Part shown: piece after piece, positions 6,291 to 7,305 of the stretch
Layout of the letters: the number at the start of each line of letters is the position of its first letter
How positions within the stretch are numbered: the first letter of the stretch is position 1
From: an uncultured Clostridia bacterium
GTDB lineage: Bacteria > Bacillota > Clostridia > Oscillospirales > Ruminococcaceae
Length of the DNA stretch: 7,305 nucleotides
Assembly (NCBI GenBank): GCA_946533615.1
Contig: CAMNBY010000278.1
Span: forward strand, 1-7,305
Reading direction: 5' to 3'
The notes under the pieces: generated by a model
What the model was told of the DNA's origin: nothing
Database searches by the model: none
What the model saw: only the letters and a program-made list of their open reading frames with translations
Made by a program: the position numbers and the translations under genes

Positions 6291-7189
6291 TCGCTATGAA
6301 TACAAGAAGATCCCTTTGTGTTATTCTTATCGCCTCTCTGCTGCTGGCGGGCTGCGGCTCGGCCGAGAGCAGCACAGCCGAAAGCAAGGCTCCCGAGGCG
6401 GCTTCTCAGGCGGCGGAGGAAGAAACCAAGGCAGAGCTTGCCGAGGGCTTTTACCGCATTGCTCAGGGCGCAGCCCTTATGGACGATGCTCACGACGTGC
6501 TTTCGAACAGCACGGAGCGCATCTGCTACGGCAAGCCCGACGGCAACGGCGGCCTGAGAGTTGATATCCCCTACTCCACGGGCGTCAACGAGCTGAACGA
6601 GGCGCAGTACGAATACCGCACCTTCACCGTGTCGGAGCCCGAAAAGCTCACGGCGCTCAGCGCCGACGAGGTAAGGCAGACAGTTGTTGACTACGCCCTC
6701 GCCATGAGCGAGAAGCCCAACCAGACTTACGAGCTTAGCGGCGAATATGTCGGCGACACCGAGACCCGCTCGGACTGCTCGGGAATGACTGAGCTTGCCT
6801 ATCTTCAGGTGGGCATCTACCTTGAGCATTACGCCGACGCTCAGGCCAACGGCGAAAACGCCGAGATCGTCTTTGACAACATCTCGTACATCGGCGACAC
6901 CGACGGCATCGAGACCTACCACGTCAACGACCCCTCCGCGAGGGTGGACTATTCAAAGCTTGAAAAGGGCGACCTGCTGTTCTTCCTCTGCGCTACCAAC
7001 AGCAGCAGCGACAACGACCTGTTTTCCGACGACGGCATCGGACACGTCGCAATGTACATAGGCGACGGCCGCATGGTGCATTTCACCGCCGACTACGACC
7101 TCACAAACAACCCCTGCCGCACCGAGGATCTTGAGGATTATCAGGATCGGGTGCTTCCGGTGGTAAGAGCCGTAAGATACATAAAATAA
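6287..7189 (+). CDS. Lipoprotein with C-terminal NlpC/P60 cell-wall peptidase domain
   Basis: A 300-residue exported lipoprotein. A signal peptide (1-22) ends in the lipobox LLAGC with C23 as the lipidated residue, followed by a low-complexity Ser/Ala/Glu linker (24-52). A middle region (53-155) is not recognised. The C-terminal domain matches NlpC/P60 peptidases, which cut peptidoglycan stem peptides: DCSG with catalytic C164, GDLLFF (228-233), HVAMYIGDG with H253, and H265 as the likely third residue. H253 to H265 is the normal 12, but C164 to H253 is 89 residues, far more than usual, implying an insertion around 175-222. The start is taken as GTG 6287, whose GTGA overlaps the pullulanase stop and which has AAGGA at 6273-6277; ATG 6296 is an alternative that still leaves a full signal peptide. 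It is probably translationally coupled to the pullulanase gene. Confidence 0.85.
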   Translation: MIAMNTRRSLCVILIASLLLAGCGSAESSTAESKAPEAASQAAEEETKAELAEGFYRIAQGAALMDDAHDVLSNSTERICYGKPDGNGGLRVDIPYSTGVNELNEAQYEYRTFTVSEPEKLTALSADEVRQTVVDYALAMSEKPNQTYELSGEYVGDTETRSDCSGMTELAYLQVGIYLEHYADAQANGENAEIVFDNISYIGDTDGIETYHVNDPSARVDYSKLEKGDLLFFLCATNSSSDNDLFSDDGIGHVAMYIGDGRMVHFTADYDLTNNPCRTEDLEDYQDRVLPVVRAVRYIK

Positions 7190-7241
7190 CACGATCTGCA
7201 AGGACACCGCGCTATGTGAACCGAACCATAAAAAACGTACA

Positions 7242-7270
7242 ATGACAAAAAGAGCCTCCTATGGTATAAT
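7242..7270 (+). promoter_or_regulatory. Strong sigma-A-like promoter for the gene at the right edge
   Basis: ATGACA at 7242-7247 (five of six matches to TTGACA) and a perfect TATAAT at 7265-7270 are separated by exactly 17 bases. Transcription would start near 7276-7278, inside the right arm of the inverted repeat, leaving a leader of roughly 15 bases before the ATG at 7293. Confidence 0.72.
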
Positions 7271-7285
7271 AGAAACCATAGGAGG
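7255..7285. repeat. Perfect 11-bp inverted repeat over the -10 box and RBS
   Basis: CCTCCTATGGT (7255-7265) is the exact reverse complement of 7275-7285, with a nine-base spacer. The left arm touches the first base of TATAAT, and the right arm contains the AGGAGG ribosome binding site. The pairing can extend outward as ACAAAA (7245-7250) with TTTTGT (7286-7291), leaving a four-base bulge at 7251-7254. In a read-through transcript from the lipoprotein gene it would form a strong hairpin followed by TTTT, so it can act as a terminator and as an RBS mask. As DNA it could also be an operator for a dimeric regulator or part of a mobile-element end. Confidence 0.85.
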
Positions 7286-7292
7286 TTTTGTT

Positions 7293-7305
7293 ATGGCAAG
7301 AAGTT
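7293..7305 (+). CDS. 5' end of an unidentified gene, cut by the window
   Basis: Only ATG GCA AGA AGT T is present, giving Met-Ala-Arg-Ser and an incomplete codon. The call rests on a canonical AGGAGG (7280-7285) seven bases before the ATG and on the strong promoter just upstream. Four residues cannot identify a family. IS200-like/REP-associated transposases and several regulators begin with Met-Ala-Arg, and either would fit the palindrome in front, but this is speculation. Confidence 0.55.

Noticed and set aside
6173..6922. 249-codon frame on the minus strand
   Set aside because: Antisense to the pullulanase end and the lipoprotein; Val/Ala-rich shadow with no motif or ribosome binding site.

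Overview
The window looks like chromosomal DNA from a GC-rich member of the Clostridia, most likely a Ruminococcus-like gut bacterium (Oscillospiraceae). The reasons are clear AGGAGG-type ribosome binding sites, tight same-strand gene packing, TTG and GTG starts, a clostridial-type PssA/Psd pair, a cytoplasmic type I pullulanase, and short degenerate repeats in the gaps. This placement rests on gene content and style, not on a marker gene. All six complete genes lie on the + strand.

Layout. Bases 1-190 hold no convincing gene but can fold as a compact structured RNA whose two ends pair with each other. Bases 190-415 are non-coding and carry small degenerate repeats. A sigma-A-like promoter near 416-444 precedes a four-gene envelope-lipid operon: a divergent MraY-family prenyl-phosphate glycosyl-phosphotransferase (491-1429), a YbhN/LPG-synthase-TM flippase-like protein with a repetitive basic tail (1471-2670), phosphatidylserine synthase pssA (2667-3296, 4-bp overlap with its predecessor) and phosphatidylserine decarboxylase psd (3333-4220). 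A 99-bp gap with a weak hairpin and a 7-bp triplicate separates a second unit: a type I pullulanase (4320-6290), coupled by a 4-bp overlap to an NlpC/P60 lipoprotein (6287-7189). The right edge contains a strong promoter and the first codons of another gene (from 7293). An 11-bp perfect inverted repeat there covers both the -10 box and the ribosome binding site.

How the genes fit together. PssA makes phosphatidylserine from CDP-diacylglycerol and serine, and Psd decarboxylates it to phosphatidylethanolamine. The YbhN-like protein may move a lipid across the membrane or otherwise serve that pathway, and the MraY-like enzyme would load a sugar phosphate onto a polyprenyl-phosphate carrier. The second unit pairs cytoplasmic alpha-glucan debranching with an exported cell-wall peptidase, which is not an obvious functional pair.

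The most interesting points are the promoter/RBS palindrome at the right edge, the possible structured RNA at the left edge, a Cys in place of the expected second His of the Psd active-site motif, and the TAVK-repeat tail on the flippase-like protein. No clear defence system, CRISPR array or complete mobile element is present.
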